DNA from: JBEEPE01 sp964489645
GTDB taxonomy: Bacteria; Verrucomicrobiota; Verrucomicrobiia; Chthoniobacterales; Chthoniobacteraceae
Direction of reading: 5' to 3'
DNA length: 64,000 bases
NCBI GenBank assembly: GCA_964489645.1
Contig: CAZAZT010000003.1
Span: 6,482 to 70,481 of the forward strand
Position numbers and translations under genes: made by a program. Under the pieces are notes generated by a model that was not told the DNA's origin, searched no databases, and saw only the letters and a list, made by a program, of their open reading frames with translations. Of this stretch, positions 9,140-17,421 are shown piece after piece (position 1 is the stretch's first letter; every line of letters starts with the position of its first letter).

Positions 9140-9808
9140 TCAGGAATCGGTTCCCGCGACGATGAGGACGATTTCGCCTTTCACGTTCTTGAGGGAGTAG
9201 TGATGGAGCAGCTCAGGGGCGGGACCGCGGCGGAACTCCTCGAACTGTTTGGTGAGTTCTCTGGCGACGCAGATAGGGCGGGTTGGGTTGAGAGCGGCGA
9301 GGGTTTCGAGTGAGCGGGTGAGGCGGTGGGGCGACTCGAGAAAGACGGAGGGTTCCTCGGCGTCGAGTGCGGATTGCAGTTCCCGTTCGCGCTGTCCGCT
9401 TTTGACGGGGAGAAATCCTCGGTACCTGAAAGGGCCGCTGACGAGGCCTGATCCTGCCACGGCGGTGATGACGCTGGAGGCGCCGGGGAGGACGGTGTGC
9501 GGAATCTGTTCGTTGATAGCGGCTTTGAGGAGGCGCATCCCTGGGTCGGAGATGCCTGGCATACCGGCATCGGTGATGACGGCGATGGAGGTGCCGTTGC
9601 GGAGTTGCTGGATGAGTTCGGCGGTCCGCATGGCCTCGTTGTGTTGGTGATACGAGACGAGGGGTTTATCGATTCCGTGGTGTTGGAGAAGAATGCGTGA
9701 GTGGCGAGTGTCCTCGGCGGCGATGAGGTCCACGGAACGGAGTGTTTCGAGTGCGCGGAGGGTGATGTCCGCGAGGTTTCCGATGGGAGTTGCGACGAGG
9801 TAGAGCAC
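9140..9808 (-). CDS. rsmI: 16S rRNA (cytidine(1402)-2'-O)-methyltransferase RsmI
   Basis: RsmI uses S-adenosylmethionine to 2'-O-methylate C1402 in the decoding centre of 16S rRNA. The 222-residue product begins with the family hallmark MLYLVATPIGNLADITLRAL. It continues with AAEDTRHSRILLQHHGI, the SAM-binding stretch ITDAGMPGISDPG and the late motif FLESPHRL, followed by VARELTKQFEE. It is shorter than E. coli RsmI (about 286) because the C-terminal extension is missing, which is common in other phyla. The gene is the last of a minus-strand run with the BamD-like and LptE-like genes, 9 bases after lptE. Confidence 0.95.
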   Translation of the reverse strand: MLYLVATPIGNLADITLRALETLRSVDLIAAEDTRHSRILLQHHGIDKPLVSYHQHNEAMRTAELIQQLRNGTSIAVITDAGMPGISDPGMRLLKAAINEQIPHTVLPGASSVITAVAGSGLVSGPFRYRGFLPVKSGQRERELQSALDAEEPSVFLESPHRLTRSLETLAALNPTRPICVARELTKQFEEFRRGPAPELLHHYSLKNVKGEIVLIVAGTDS

Positions 9809-9817
9809 GAGGTCGGT

Positions 9818-10369
9818 TTACCAGCCTTCGGAGATGGCTGAGACGATTTTCGAAGCGGCTTGGTCGAGGGCGATGGGGAGGGCTTGGCGACTGTAGTTGG
9901 GGATATCTGCGGAGCGCAGGTCACCGCTGGGGATGAAGAAGGAGGTGGTTCCTGTCACTTTCCCTTGTTTCAGGGACTTTCCGGTCACTTTCTGTTTCAC
10001 GGTGTAGGCGATGCGGACGGAGAGGAGGTATTCTGAGGTGAGGAGGGTATCTCTGCCGCGATTCATGGTGCCTGAGGAGACGGGTAATCGTTCGACGGCT
10101 TCAATGGTCCCTTCGATGGTTGCATCGGCACGGTTTTGGGACTCGAGAGTGAAGGTGCCATCGCTCTGGATTCGTTGCGCGATGAAGTTGGCGAGTTTGA
10201 TGGAGAGGTTGGGTTCGTAGGAATGGTTCTCCAGAGGGCTGACTGCTAAGGATGCGATGTTTTCGAGGGCTGCGGGCTTTTGGTTTCCTACGCGATACCC
10301 AGCGCATGCGGCGAAGAGCATGATTGCGCCGAGGAGGGCGAATCGGAGGAGGGATGAAAATGGAGGCAT
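9818..10369 (-). CDS. lptE: LptE-like LPS-assembly lipoprotein
   Basis: A 183-residue lipoprotein: a hydrophobic signal ends in lipobox FAAC (Cys22), immediately followed by AGYRVG, the usual start of mature LptE. The pattern after that (IASLAVSPLENHSYEPNLSI, ... FIAQRIQSDGTFTL) matches the LptE alpha/beta fold, in which a strand with an N-x-S/T-x-EP-type turn leads into the first helix. LptE plugs the LptD beta-barrel and helps deliver LPS to the outer leaflet. The gene lies 5 bases downstream of a BamD-like gene. Both are outer-membrane biogenesis genes, which supports the call, and a LptF/G-like permease is encoded 5 kb away. LptE is poorly conserved in sequence, so confidence is moderate to high. 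Confidence 0.8.
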   Translation of the reverse strand: MPPFSSLLRFALLGAIMLFAACAGYRVGNQKPAALENIASLAVSPLENHSYEPNLSIKLANFIAQRIQSDGTFTLESQNRADATIEGTIEAVERLPVSSGTMNRGRDTLLTSEYLLSVRIAYTVKQKVTGKSLKQGKVTGTTSFFIPSGDLRSADIPNYSRQALPIALDQAASKIVSAISEGW

Positions 10370-10374
10370 CGGCT

Positions 10375-11607
10375 TCAGTTTTTTGCAGGTGCGCTTGGCG
10401 TGGGGGTGGGGGCTTGGACTGGCTTGAACAGACTTTCGGGCTGCGGGTTCGAGAAATCTGGGAGCGGGGAGAGGTCTTGGTTGGACAGGCGCAGCTTCGG
10501 TGCAGGGGCGAGCGGTTCGGGGCCGGACTGCGGCCCCGAGAAGTCGGGTCGGGAGGAGGGGCTGAGAGCGGTCTCGCGCCCTTTTGAGTTAGAAGCTGCG
10601 ACGTTTGAGTTGGTGTCCGCAATGTCCTTTAGCGCGTCCTTTCCGAGGAGCGCCTCGAGTTCTTTGAGGCGCGTTTTGGATTGTCGCGCTTCGGCACTGT
10701 TCGGGAAGTCGCGCGCGATATCGTGGTAGTAAGCGGCGGCGGCTTTGTACTTCTTGTTTTTGTCGTAGAAGAGTGCCACATCCATGCTGGCTTTGGCTTC
10801 ACCGGAGGACAGGCGTTTGAGGTTGTCGCGAGCTTGGCCTGCTTTTTCAGAGTTCGGGGTGCGATTGACGTAGTCCTCGAACGATTCGCGTGCCTTCATC
10901 CATGCGTTGCGGTCGTAACGTCCTCCGCGGAAGTCGGCCATCCGGACGTGTCCGATCTGGTATTGGGCATCATTCGCGATGGGATCCGTGGGGTAGCGCT
11001 CCATCACGGTTTGGTAGGCCACGATGGCTTCCATCCCGCTTCCTTGTCGTTCGAGGAGGAGGCCGATGTTGTATTGTGCTCGGGCCGAATATTTTGAGTA
11101 AGGCGCCTGTTGGACGATGCTTTCGAACATCTTCTGAGCACGTTCGTCTGAGGTGAACATTTTGATGCCAAAAACGCGGCGTTTTTCGCCGTCCATATAA
11201 CGCTTTGCGATGCGGTACATCGACTCAACGGCGCCTTCGAAGCGGGGGCCATTCGGGCTTTTCTTGAGATATTCTTCGAAGAGTTCGAAGGCGTCTTCGT
11301 ACTCGCCGAATGTTTCGAACAGCGTCCCGAGTTCGAAGCGGGAGGCTTCTGCTTGGGGGCTCAGGGGAGCGAATTTGATGATGGCCCGATAGGTGTCGGC
11401 GGCCTTGCTCGTCTTTTTTTCTGAAACGAAGTCCCGTGCGGCTTTCAGCGCAGAGTCCGGGTTCAGTTTGCCCTTTCCGAACAGGTCAAAAAGCCAGCCT
11501 TCTCCCTCTTTGTAAGATACGTCCGCGGCGATGGATTGCGGCGTCAGGGTCGGAGTGATGAGGAGGATCACGAGGGCCAGCGAGGTTCGAAGGGAGCGGA
11601 GAGTCAT
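10375..11607 (-). CDS. BamD/YbgF-like periplasmic TPR protein
   Basis: A 410-residue exported tetratricopeptide protein. The open frame extends upstream, but the ATG at 11607 gives a clear signal peptide (residues 1-28, ending SIAA) and is used here. No cysteine follows it, so unlike true BamD it is not a lipoprotein. TPR-like helical pairs fill residues about 45-340, with the typical BamD pattern of repeated short helices and NS or PN turns (RTPNSEKAGQARDNLKRL, RDFPNSAEARQSKTRL). The last 70 residues are low-complexity and rich in Pro, Ser and Gln. It precedes lptE by 5 bases, so a role in outer-membrane assembly is likely. It could equally be a CpoB/YbgF-like coordinator; I cannot separate the two by sequence alone. 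Confidence 0.75.
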   Translation of the reverse strand: MTLRSLRTSLALVILLITPTLTPQSIAADVSYKEGEGWLFDLFGKGKLNPDSALKAARDFVSEKKTSKAADTYRAIIKFAPLSPQAEASRFELGTLFETFGEYEDAFELFEEYLKKSPNGPRFEGAVESMYRIAKRYMDGEKRRVFGIKMFTSDERAQKMFESIVQQAPYSKYSARAQYNIGLLLERQGSGMEAIVAYQTVMERYPTDPIANDAQYQIGHVRMADFRGGRYDRNAWMKARESFEDYVNRTPNSEKAGQARDNLKRLSSGEAKASMDVALFYDKNKKYKAAAAYYHDIARDFPNSAEARQSKTRLKELEALLGKDALKDIADTNSNVAASNSKGRETALSPSSRPDFSGPQSGPEPLAPAPKLRLSNQDLSPLPDFSNPQPESLFKPVQAPTPTPSAPAKN

Positions 11608-11659
11608 GGCGATGGGTTTGGGGTGAACAAGGGGGCTTATGTTCTTGCGAGCTAAATTT

Positions 11660-11687
11660 ATTCTAGTGAGGAACCGGGTTTTCAAAA
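11660..11687 (-). promoter_or_regulatory. Candidate promoter of the bamD-like/lptE/rsmI operon
   Basis: The 53-80 bases upstream of the ATG at 11607 form a conspicuously AT-rich patch. On the minus strand it reads TAGAAT (11660-11665) as a -10-like box, with TTTTGA (11682-11687) 16 bases upstream as a weak -35-like box. The position fits a 5' leader of about 45 bases. This is inferred from sequence only; sigma-factor consensus in this phylum is poorly known. Confidence 0.35.
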
Positions 11688-11743
11688 CAAGGAAATGAGG
11701 GGGGAGATGGGGCGAAGACGTCGCGTTGTTCGGGCGGATGGTC

Positions 11744-13260
11744 CTATTTTGGAACAAGGCGAACGGCGTGCAGGTGCATTTCATCGCCTGAGGTGCCGCT
11801 GGGCACCGGGTCGATCCGGATCTGGAGCATGCCGCCGTGGTAGTCGGGATGATCGGCGAGATGGACCCGATAGGTCTGGCGCGTTCCATCGGGTTTCGTG
11901 AGCAGTTCGATGGGTTTTAAGAAATCGGTTCGTCCGTGCGGACGAAGGAAGATCTGGCACCGGTTGGATGCGGTGGCGAGGGTCGCCTCGATTTCCAGAA
12001 CGGGAGCATCCTCCGCTCGCCAGAAGGTCTGAGGGCTGACGAGTTGTGGATCGGTCGATTCCATTTTGAGGGTCCATACACCCGAGCCGGAAGGGTTCTG
12101 GTCTGTGGTGTTTCGTGAGTGCCATCCCTGTCGGTTTCCGAGGAACTGCCACGCTGGAAGTCTTGTCTTGTTGGCAAGGTGAGCTGCGGATTCTCGGATT
12201 TGGGTGAGGGTTCCCAGCACGAGGGTGACCGTGAACTCGTGAGTGGCGTCGTGGTCGATGGTCTCGATTTCGTGACCTGCGATGTAGGCGGTGGAGGCTG
12301 CTCGCGTGTCGTTCGGGCCGGGGCGCCCGTCGAATCCGCCGATGAACCAGGATCTGGAGTCGCGGATCACCCCGAGGCCGCGATCGGTCTCATCCAGTGC
12401 GGCTGACCAGAACTCGGTGCCGTTCCATTCGGCCCAGCCGGGCTCATTCTTGGCGCGTTCGATGACGGTGATGGGTTGTCCGGTGAACGGGCGGTCCCCG
12501 GTGTAGCTCACGACGCGATGGAGATTGGCGTTGGCGTAGATGGCGGGGAGTTCTTGGGCGCGCGGGGGGTACGCTGTTCTATCTGAGCGATGGTTTGAGA
12601 TCCGGTAGCGGGCATGGACTTGATGGCCTTCGAGGTGGATCCAGGATTCGAAGACGCATTCGCCTGGGATGTTCTTGAGGGGCCATTGCAGCGGGATACA
12701 GCGGGTGTGGATCTGATGGCCATCGTTGGAATGCTTGGTGGTCTTGGATCCATTTCCAAAATCGTCACCGGCTTGGATAGGGTTCCAGCCAAGATGTTTC
12801 CAATGGTCTTTGGGGCTTTGTCCGTTCGTGATGAATGGGACAGGTCCGCTGTAGTACGCCATCTGGATCTGTCGTCCCAAATCGTGGTTGTTCACGACGT
12901 TCCCGAGTTCGGGGGAGGAGAGCCGTGTGATGGCGCCTCCGGCATCCANNNNNNNNNNNNNNNNNNNNNNNNNNNNNNNNNNNNNNNNNNNNNNNNNNNN
13001 NNNNNNNNNNNNNNNNNNNNNNNNNNNNNNNNNNNNNNNNNNNNNNNNGGAGCGCGGAGGTACCCCCACATCCGATAATCCCTTTTGTAAACCCGGCGCC
13101 CGATGAAGTGACTTCCAGTGCTCTCTGACTGGATGGAGGATGCGAGATTTGCGCGCGCGGCTTGGAACTCCTTCTCCGGGATGAGGTTGGAGCATGCGGA
13201 GAGGATGATGGCGACGACCATCAGAAGGGGGCGCGCGAGGACGGATGGGGAGAGGTGCAT
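11744..13260 (-). CDS. Secreted protein of unknown function, interrupted by a 100-N assembly gap
   Basis: Two pieces of one gene flank the gap at 12949-13048. The upstream piece starts at ATG 13260, 2 bases after the dinG stop, and encodes a signal peptide (MHLSPSVLARPLLMVVAIIL) ending in a lipobox-like SAC. The downstream piece ends at 11744 and encodes about 400 residues rich in Trp, His and Tyr, with an early NNHDLGRQIQ motif. This looks like an all-beta carbohydrate-active or carbohydrate-binding fold. It resembles secreted proteins of unassigned function seen in PVC bacteria, but I do not recognise a named family. The two pieces are in different reading frames across the N run, as expected if the gap length is arbitrary. 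Total length is therefore unknown; at least 470 residues are present. Confidence 0.6.
12949..13048. other. Assembly gap of 100 N
   Basis: Exactly 100 N, the conventional length for a scaffold gap of unknown size. It interrupts the secreted protein gene at 11744-13260, and the flanking coding frames do not match across it, so the true length is probably not 100 bases. Confidence 0.99.
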
Positions 13261-13262
13261 GG

Positions 13263-15248
13263 TCAGAGGATTTCGATGGGACATTCGGGAAGTGCTTCGA
13301 GGAAGGATTTGCCGTAGCGACGGTTGAGGATGCGAGGGTCCAGGATGACGATGATACCGCGATCCGTTTTTGTGCGGATGAGCCGACCGACGCCTTGACG
13401 GAATTTGAGGATGGCTTCGGGGAGCGAGTAGTTCGAGAACGGGTCTTCGCCGCGTGCTTCAAGTTGCTCGAGCTTGGCCTCGATGAGGGGATGGTCGGGC
13501 ACCGAGAAAGGGAGCCGCGTGATGATGACATTGCTCAGCGCATCACCGGGGACATCGACACCGCTCCAGAAACTTTCGGTCCCGAAGAGCACGTGTCGTT
13601 GGTCTTTCTTGAACTCCTGCACAAGCGCCTCACGGGAAAGACTTTCTCCTTGGACGAGAAGTTTGTAATCCGCATCGTCGAGTTCTTCGCGGAGGAGGGA
13701 GGCCGCCTCGGACATGTGGCGATAGTTCGTGAAAAGGACGAAGGCGCGGCCTTCCGTGCGATCGATGAAGGCGCGTATCTGGCGGGTGAGTTCTGCCATG
13801 TAGCGGGATTCATCTTTTGGATCAGGCATCTTGCCCACGGCATACACCTTCATCTGGTTCGGATAATTGAACGGGCTACCGATTTGCTGATCGTCGATGT
13901 CCCAAGCGCCGACCCGGTTCTTGAAATAGTCGAGGCTACCCTCGGAGATGCCGAGGGTTGCACTGGTCATGATGCAGCAGTTGTCGGGGCGAAAGAGGAG
14001 GTGTTTGAGATACGGGGCGATGTCGACTGGAGCGGCGTGGAGGGCGATCGATTGTTGATTCTTGCCCGTTTGCTCGACCCAGTAGACTTGGTCTTCGTGT
14101 TCGAGTTTGAGGAATGCGGCGATGCCTTCGCGTGCGTCGCGGATGCGGCGTCCTGCGTCTTGGAGTTCGGCTTTGACCGCGTCGTTCTCTTGCTGACGGA
14201 CCAAGCGAGTGATCTCGGATTGCAGGTCGGCGAGGACGCCGGTGAGAGAGTCCTGGATGAAATCGGGTTGTCGGACGCGGAACTCGCGTTTGCGGTCGGA
14301 GAATTGGGCGCGCGAGTGAACGGACTCGAAGAACGAGTCGGCTTTTTCCTCGATATCGGACGTCAGTTTGACGGCGTTCGGCTGCATGAGCGCTTGGAAG
14401 AGACCTTTCCTTGTGCGCCGGTTGTAAAGGCGGTTCAGGGCGTAGCGCAGTCCGGTTTGGGACACTTCCATGCCGATCTGACGGGCGGCGATGCTTTCGA
14501 CGGTGTGTGCTTCGTCGAAGATGACGAAATCATTCCGGAACAGGTAGCCTTGGGAGTCGTCGCCGGCGTCGCGGCCGGTTGCGTTGAGGAAGAAGAGGGT
14601 GTGGTTCATGACCACGACGTCCGCTTCGAGCAGACGTTTACGGGCTTGTTGGTAGAAGCAGCGGGGGTTGTTGCCGCAGGTCTTCGCGGTGCAGATGTGG
14701 GCTTCACTGCAGACTTCGGCCCACACTCTGGGGTCGGGATCGAATCCGAGTGTGCTTTTGGAGCCGTCTTCGGTGCGATCTGACCAGTCTCTGAGCCGCT
14801 CGAGGATCTGTCGTTCGGGCGAGGTGAAGAGTCCGTCGGCCTGGTCCAGTGCTCGTTTCAACCGCATGGGGCAGAGGTAGTTGGCGCGACCTTTCCAGAG
14901 CGCGACCTCGAACTCGATGGGGAGGATCCGTGCGAGCAGGGGGAGATCCTTGTTCACCAGCTGCTCTTGGAGATTGATGGTGTAGGTGGAGATGATGGCT
15001 TTCCGACCGTGTTCTTTGGCCCAGAGGACGGCGGGGGTGAGGTAGGCGAGGGATTTTCCGACGCCGGTTCCGGCTTCGACGACGAGGTGCTGATTTCTGG
15101 AAAGGGCGCGTGCGACGGACGTTGCCATCGTGCGTTGTTCTTCACGGAACTCGAAGTTCTTTGCGCGCGAGAGGAGGCCGCCTTCTGAGAAGGCGTCGTG
15201 GATTTTTGGGACGAAGTCGCTGTCGTTTTCCTCTGCGAAGGAGATCAT
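13263..15248 (-). CDS. dinG: DinG/XPD-type Fe-S ATP-dependent DNA helicase
   Basis: A 661-residue superfamily 2 helicase. It has Walker A EAGTGVGKS (58-66), DEAH box (245-248) and a Fe-S cluster domain between them with ligand candidates C126, C186, C191 and C197. The C-x4-C-x5-C spacing of the last three matches DinG. C-terminal motifs include SFWSGVDVPGDALSNVIITR and the arginine-finger segment QGVGRLIRTKTDRG. DinG unwinds 5'-tailed DNA, R-loops and DNA-RNA hybrids and helps resolve replication-transcription conflicts. No N-terminal exonuclease domain is present, unlike Firmicute DinG. The start at 15248 gives the standard N-terminus. The gene is divergent from an LPS permease gene and probably cotranscribed with the secreted protein gene 2 bases downstream. 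Confidence 0.92.
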   Translation of the reverse strand: MISFAEENDSDFVPKIHDAFSEGGLLSRAKNFEFREEQRTMATSVARALSRNQHLVVEAGTGVGKSLAYLTPAVLWAKEHGRKAIISTYTINLQEQLVNKDLPLLARILPIEFEVALWKGRANYLCPMRLKRALDQADGLFTSPERQILERLRDWSDRTEDGSKSTLGFDPDPRVWAEVCSEAHICTAKTCGNNPRCFYQQARKRLLEADVVVMNHTLFFLNATGRDAGDDSQGYLFRNDFVIFDEAHTVESIAARQIGMEVSQTGLRYALNRLYNRRTRKGLFQALMQPNAVKLTSDIEEKADSFFESVHSRAQFSDRKREFRVRQPDFIQDSLTGVLADLQSEITRLVRQQENDAVKAELQDAGRRIRDAREGIAAFLKLEHEDQVYWVEQTGKNQQSIALHAAPVDIAPYLKHLLFRPDNCCIMTSATLGISEGSLDYFKNRVGAWDIDDQQIGSPFNYPNQMKVYAVGKMPDPKDESRYMAELTRQIRAFIDRTEGRAFVLFTNYRHMSEAASLLREELDDADYKLLVQGESLSREALVQEFKKDQRHVLFGTESFWSGVDVPGDALSNVIITRLPFSVPDHPLIEAKLEQLEARGEDPFSNYSLPEAILKFRQGVGRLIRTKTDRGIIVILDPRILNRRYGKSFLEALPECPIEIL

Positions 15249-15376
15249 TTCACCGAGTGTTGAAAGTTTGCGGCAATCTCAGGAGGGTATCATCATCTTT
15301 GGGTGTTCGGCAAAGCTGGCGGGTAAAAAGGGTCCAGCTTGGCGGATGGATCAGATTTTGATGAACGAGATTTCTT

Positions 15377-16573
15377 ATGGGGCTTCTGGACAGGTACGTG
15401 TTGCGCAACTTTTTGGAGCCTCTTGGGATGTCGATGGCTGGGTTTGTGGGGGTTTGGTTCATTTTTGATATCAGCGATAACGGGCCGGAGTTCTTCCGGA
15501 GCGGAGTGGGAATCGGGACGGTGAGCGAGTTCTATTTACAGCAGTCCCCTCAGATCGTGTTGATGGCTTTGCCGGTGGCGATCCTGTTGTCGCTTCTGTT
15601 CGGTTTGGCGCGGATGTCTCGTGCGAATGAGGTGATCGCGATGTTGGGAGCGGGCCGGAGTTTGGCCCGTATTCTGGTGCCGCTGGTGATGTGTGGTGTG
15701 TTGGGAGCGGGCGTTTGTTTGTGGTTGAACATGGAGATGGCGCCGCGTGCGGAGTCGGAGCGGAAGTTACGGTTATCGGATATGACGGGCAGGGAATCGG
15801 GGCGTGCGCGTTACGTTCATGCGCACCTGTTCCGGGATCCGGTGACGCATCGGACGTGGTATGTGAAGCGGTTCACGCCGGGCGAATCCTTGCTCGAGGG
15901 CGTGACGATCCTGCAGCAGGATGAAGCGGGTCGGTTGATACGGAAGTGGTACGCTGCAAGGGCGTTGTATGATGAGGTTCGGCGGAGTTGGATTTTGCAG
16001 CGCGGGATTGGAGTGGTTTTGGACGAGCGTGGACAGATCGCGGAGGGCGGGTTTGATGATTTTGAGCAGGAAGGGCAGAGGGTGATGGAGGGGTGGTTGG
16101 AAACGCCGTGGCGGGTGGGGTCTTCTCGGCTCGAGCCACTGGCGATGTCGGTCGGTGAACTGATGGAGTACCTTGGCAAGAATGCTGACTTCTCGGAGGA
16201 ACGGCTTGCACCGTTCCGGGTGAATTTGTGGGACCGATTGGCGATGCCGTTCAGCTGTGTGGTGATCGTTTTGTTGGCTGGACCTTTGGCTGTGGTTTAC
16301 AGCCGGCGCGGGGTTGTGGTGGGGGTGACTTGGGCATTGGTACTGTTTTTCGTGATGTTTTTCAGTCGCAACGTGATGTTGGCGGTCGGTCGTGTTGGGC
16401 GTGTTGATGCGGTGGTGGCGGCGGTGATGCCGTTGGGGGTGTTCTTTTTGCTCGGGCTTGTGTTGATGTGGTGGCGTTCCGGGAATGTGAGTGTGCGTGG
16501 GTTGTTGGGCATGGCGTCGGCCCAGCCTTCACCGCGAGCGGCTGGTGGGGAGATTTCAAAGGGATTGGAGTGA
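15377..16573 (+). CDS. LptF/LptG-family LPS export permease (YjgP/YjgQ)
   Basis: A 398-residue inner-membrane protein of PF03739. The N-terminus LLDRYVLRNFLEPL is the family hallmark, followed by TM1 (about 15-35). TM2 and TM3 flank the conserved SRANEVIAMLGAGRSLARI. A periplasmic beta-jellyroll of about 130 residues follows (including RTWYVKRFTPGE), then three C-terminal helices containing the FSCVVIVLLAGPLAV block. LptF and LptG form the permease that, with LptB, extracts LPS into the LptC-A-D bridge. Only one family member is present here, and I cannot tell F from G. Its partner must lie elsewhere. The gene is divergent from dinG, with 128 bases between the starts. Confidence 0.9.
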   Translation: MGLLDRYVLRNFLEPLGMSMAGFVGVWFIFDISDNGPEFFRSGVGIGTVSEFYLQQSPQIVLMALPVAILLSLLFGLARMSRANEVIAMLGAGRSLARILVPLVMCGVLGAGVCLWLNMEMAPRAESERKLRLSDMTGRESGRARYVHAHLFRDPVTHRTWYVKRFTPGESLLEGVTILQQDEAGRLIRKWYAARALYDEVRRSWILQRGIGVVLDERGQIAEGGFDDFEQEGQRVMEGWLETPWRVGSSRLEPLAMSVGELMEYLGKNADFSEERLAPFRVNLWDRLAMPFSCVVIVLLAGPLAVVYSRRGVVVGVTWALVLFFVMFFSRNVMLAVGRVGRVDAVVAAVMPLGVFFLLGLVLMWWRSGNVSVRGLLGMASAQPSPRAAGGEISKGLE

Positions 16574-16620
16574 AGTCGGGATGGAGTTGGGATAATGGGA
16601 AGTTTTGAATTTCAAGGTTT

Positions 16621-17193
16621 ATGCAACAGGAGTGGTCGATTCAGTCCCGAGGTGATCGTTGTTCTGCGACGGGGGAACCGTTTTCGGATGGGCAGCATTT
16701 TTACACGCTGCTGTATCGGGAGAGTTCTGGGTTCCGGCGTGAGGATTTGAGTGAGGGGGCTTATGGGGAGCGTGCGTCGGATGCTCCGAAGCCGTTCTCG
16801 TTATGGCGATCGAAGTTCGAGAAGCCTGCAGAGAAGGCAGCGGAACCCATCGAGCGTGCGAGTGCGGAAGAGATGTTGCGGTGGTACATGGAGCAAGATG
16901 GCCCGGGTTACGCGAACGTGCGCTACATCTTGGCGGTGATGTTGGAGAGGAAGCGGCAGTTGAAGGAGATTGAGACACGACGCACGGAGTCGGGTTTGGT
17001 GCGGGTCTACACGCATGGGAAGTCCGGGGAGATATTTGTGGTGCCGGATCCTGAGTTGCGACTGGAGCAACTGGCGGAGGTCCAGATGGAGGTGATGGAT
17101 CTGCTGACGGCTGGTCGCCCAGGTGCGGTGGCTGCTGGGGATTCGGAGGCGAGCACTCCTGTGGAAGAGCCATCTGGGGAGGCGGGTCTTTGA
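16621..17193 (+). CDS. Conserved hypothetical protein
   Basis: A 190-residue soluble protein with no signal peptide or membrane segment. The N-terminus WSIQSRGDRCSATGEPFSDG, then a YT-L-Y strand and an FRREDL segment, resembles a short beta-rich domain preceding an alpha-helical region (residues about 75-140), followed by a disordered acidic Pro/Ser tail. I have the impression of a conserved family in Verrucomicrobiota and Planctomycetes, but cannot name it or give a function. It begins 47 bases after the LptF/G-like gene and could be in the same transcript. The ATG at 16621 is the only good start. Confidence 0.65.
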   Translation: MQQEWSIQSRGDRCSATGEPFSDGQHFYTLLYRESSGFRREDLSEGAYGERASDAPKPFSLWRSKFEKPAEKAAEPIERASAEEMLRWYMEQDGPGYANVRYILAVMLERKRQLKEIETRRTESGLVRVYTHGKSGEIFVVPDPELRLEQLAEVQMEVMDLLTAGRPGAVAAGDSEASTPVEEPSGEAGL

Positions 17194-17421
17194 GGCGGGG
17201 TCATTGGCGGTACATGGGATGAAAGGGTCTTGTTCGGGAGGGGTATGGGTCGGAGTCCGACTGGAAAATGGTGCGGAATGTAGCGGGATGGAGGGTTTTT
17301 GCGGTCTGGCGAGGGGGGATGTGAGTGAGGAGTTCTTGGAATGTGGGCTTTCGGATGATGATAGGGGTGGAGGCTGCGCCCGGATGCGAGGTGGTGGCGC
17401 AGATTTTGCGCTGGGTTGAGT

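Noticed and set aside
13261..13531. Upstream part of the minus-strand frame that joins the secreted protein across the N gap (to 13531)
   Set aside because: It lies inside dinG and is in another frame from the real signal peptide; it arises only because the 100 N are read as codons.
13245..14783. A 512-codon + strand open frame opposite dinG
   Set aside because: It lies fully within the dinG coding region on the other strand, shows no motif, and is explained by the G/C skew and codon bias of the region.
17194..17421. Possible small gene or RNA in the 228-base space before the FAD gene
   Set aside because: No start with a ribosome-binding site, no tRNA-like segment; only short weak hairpins typical of G-rich sequence.
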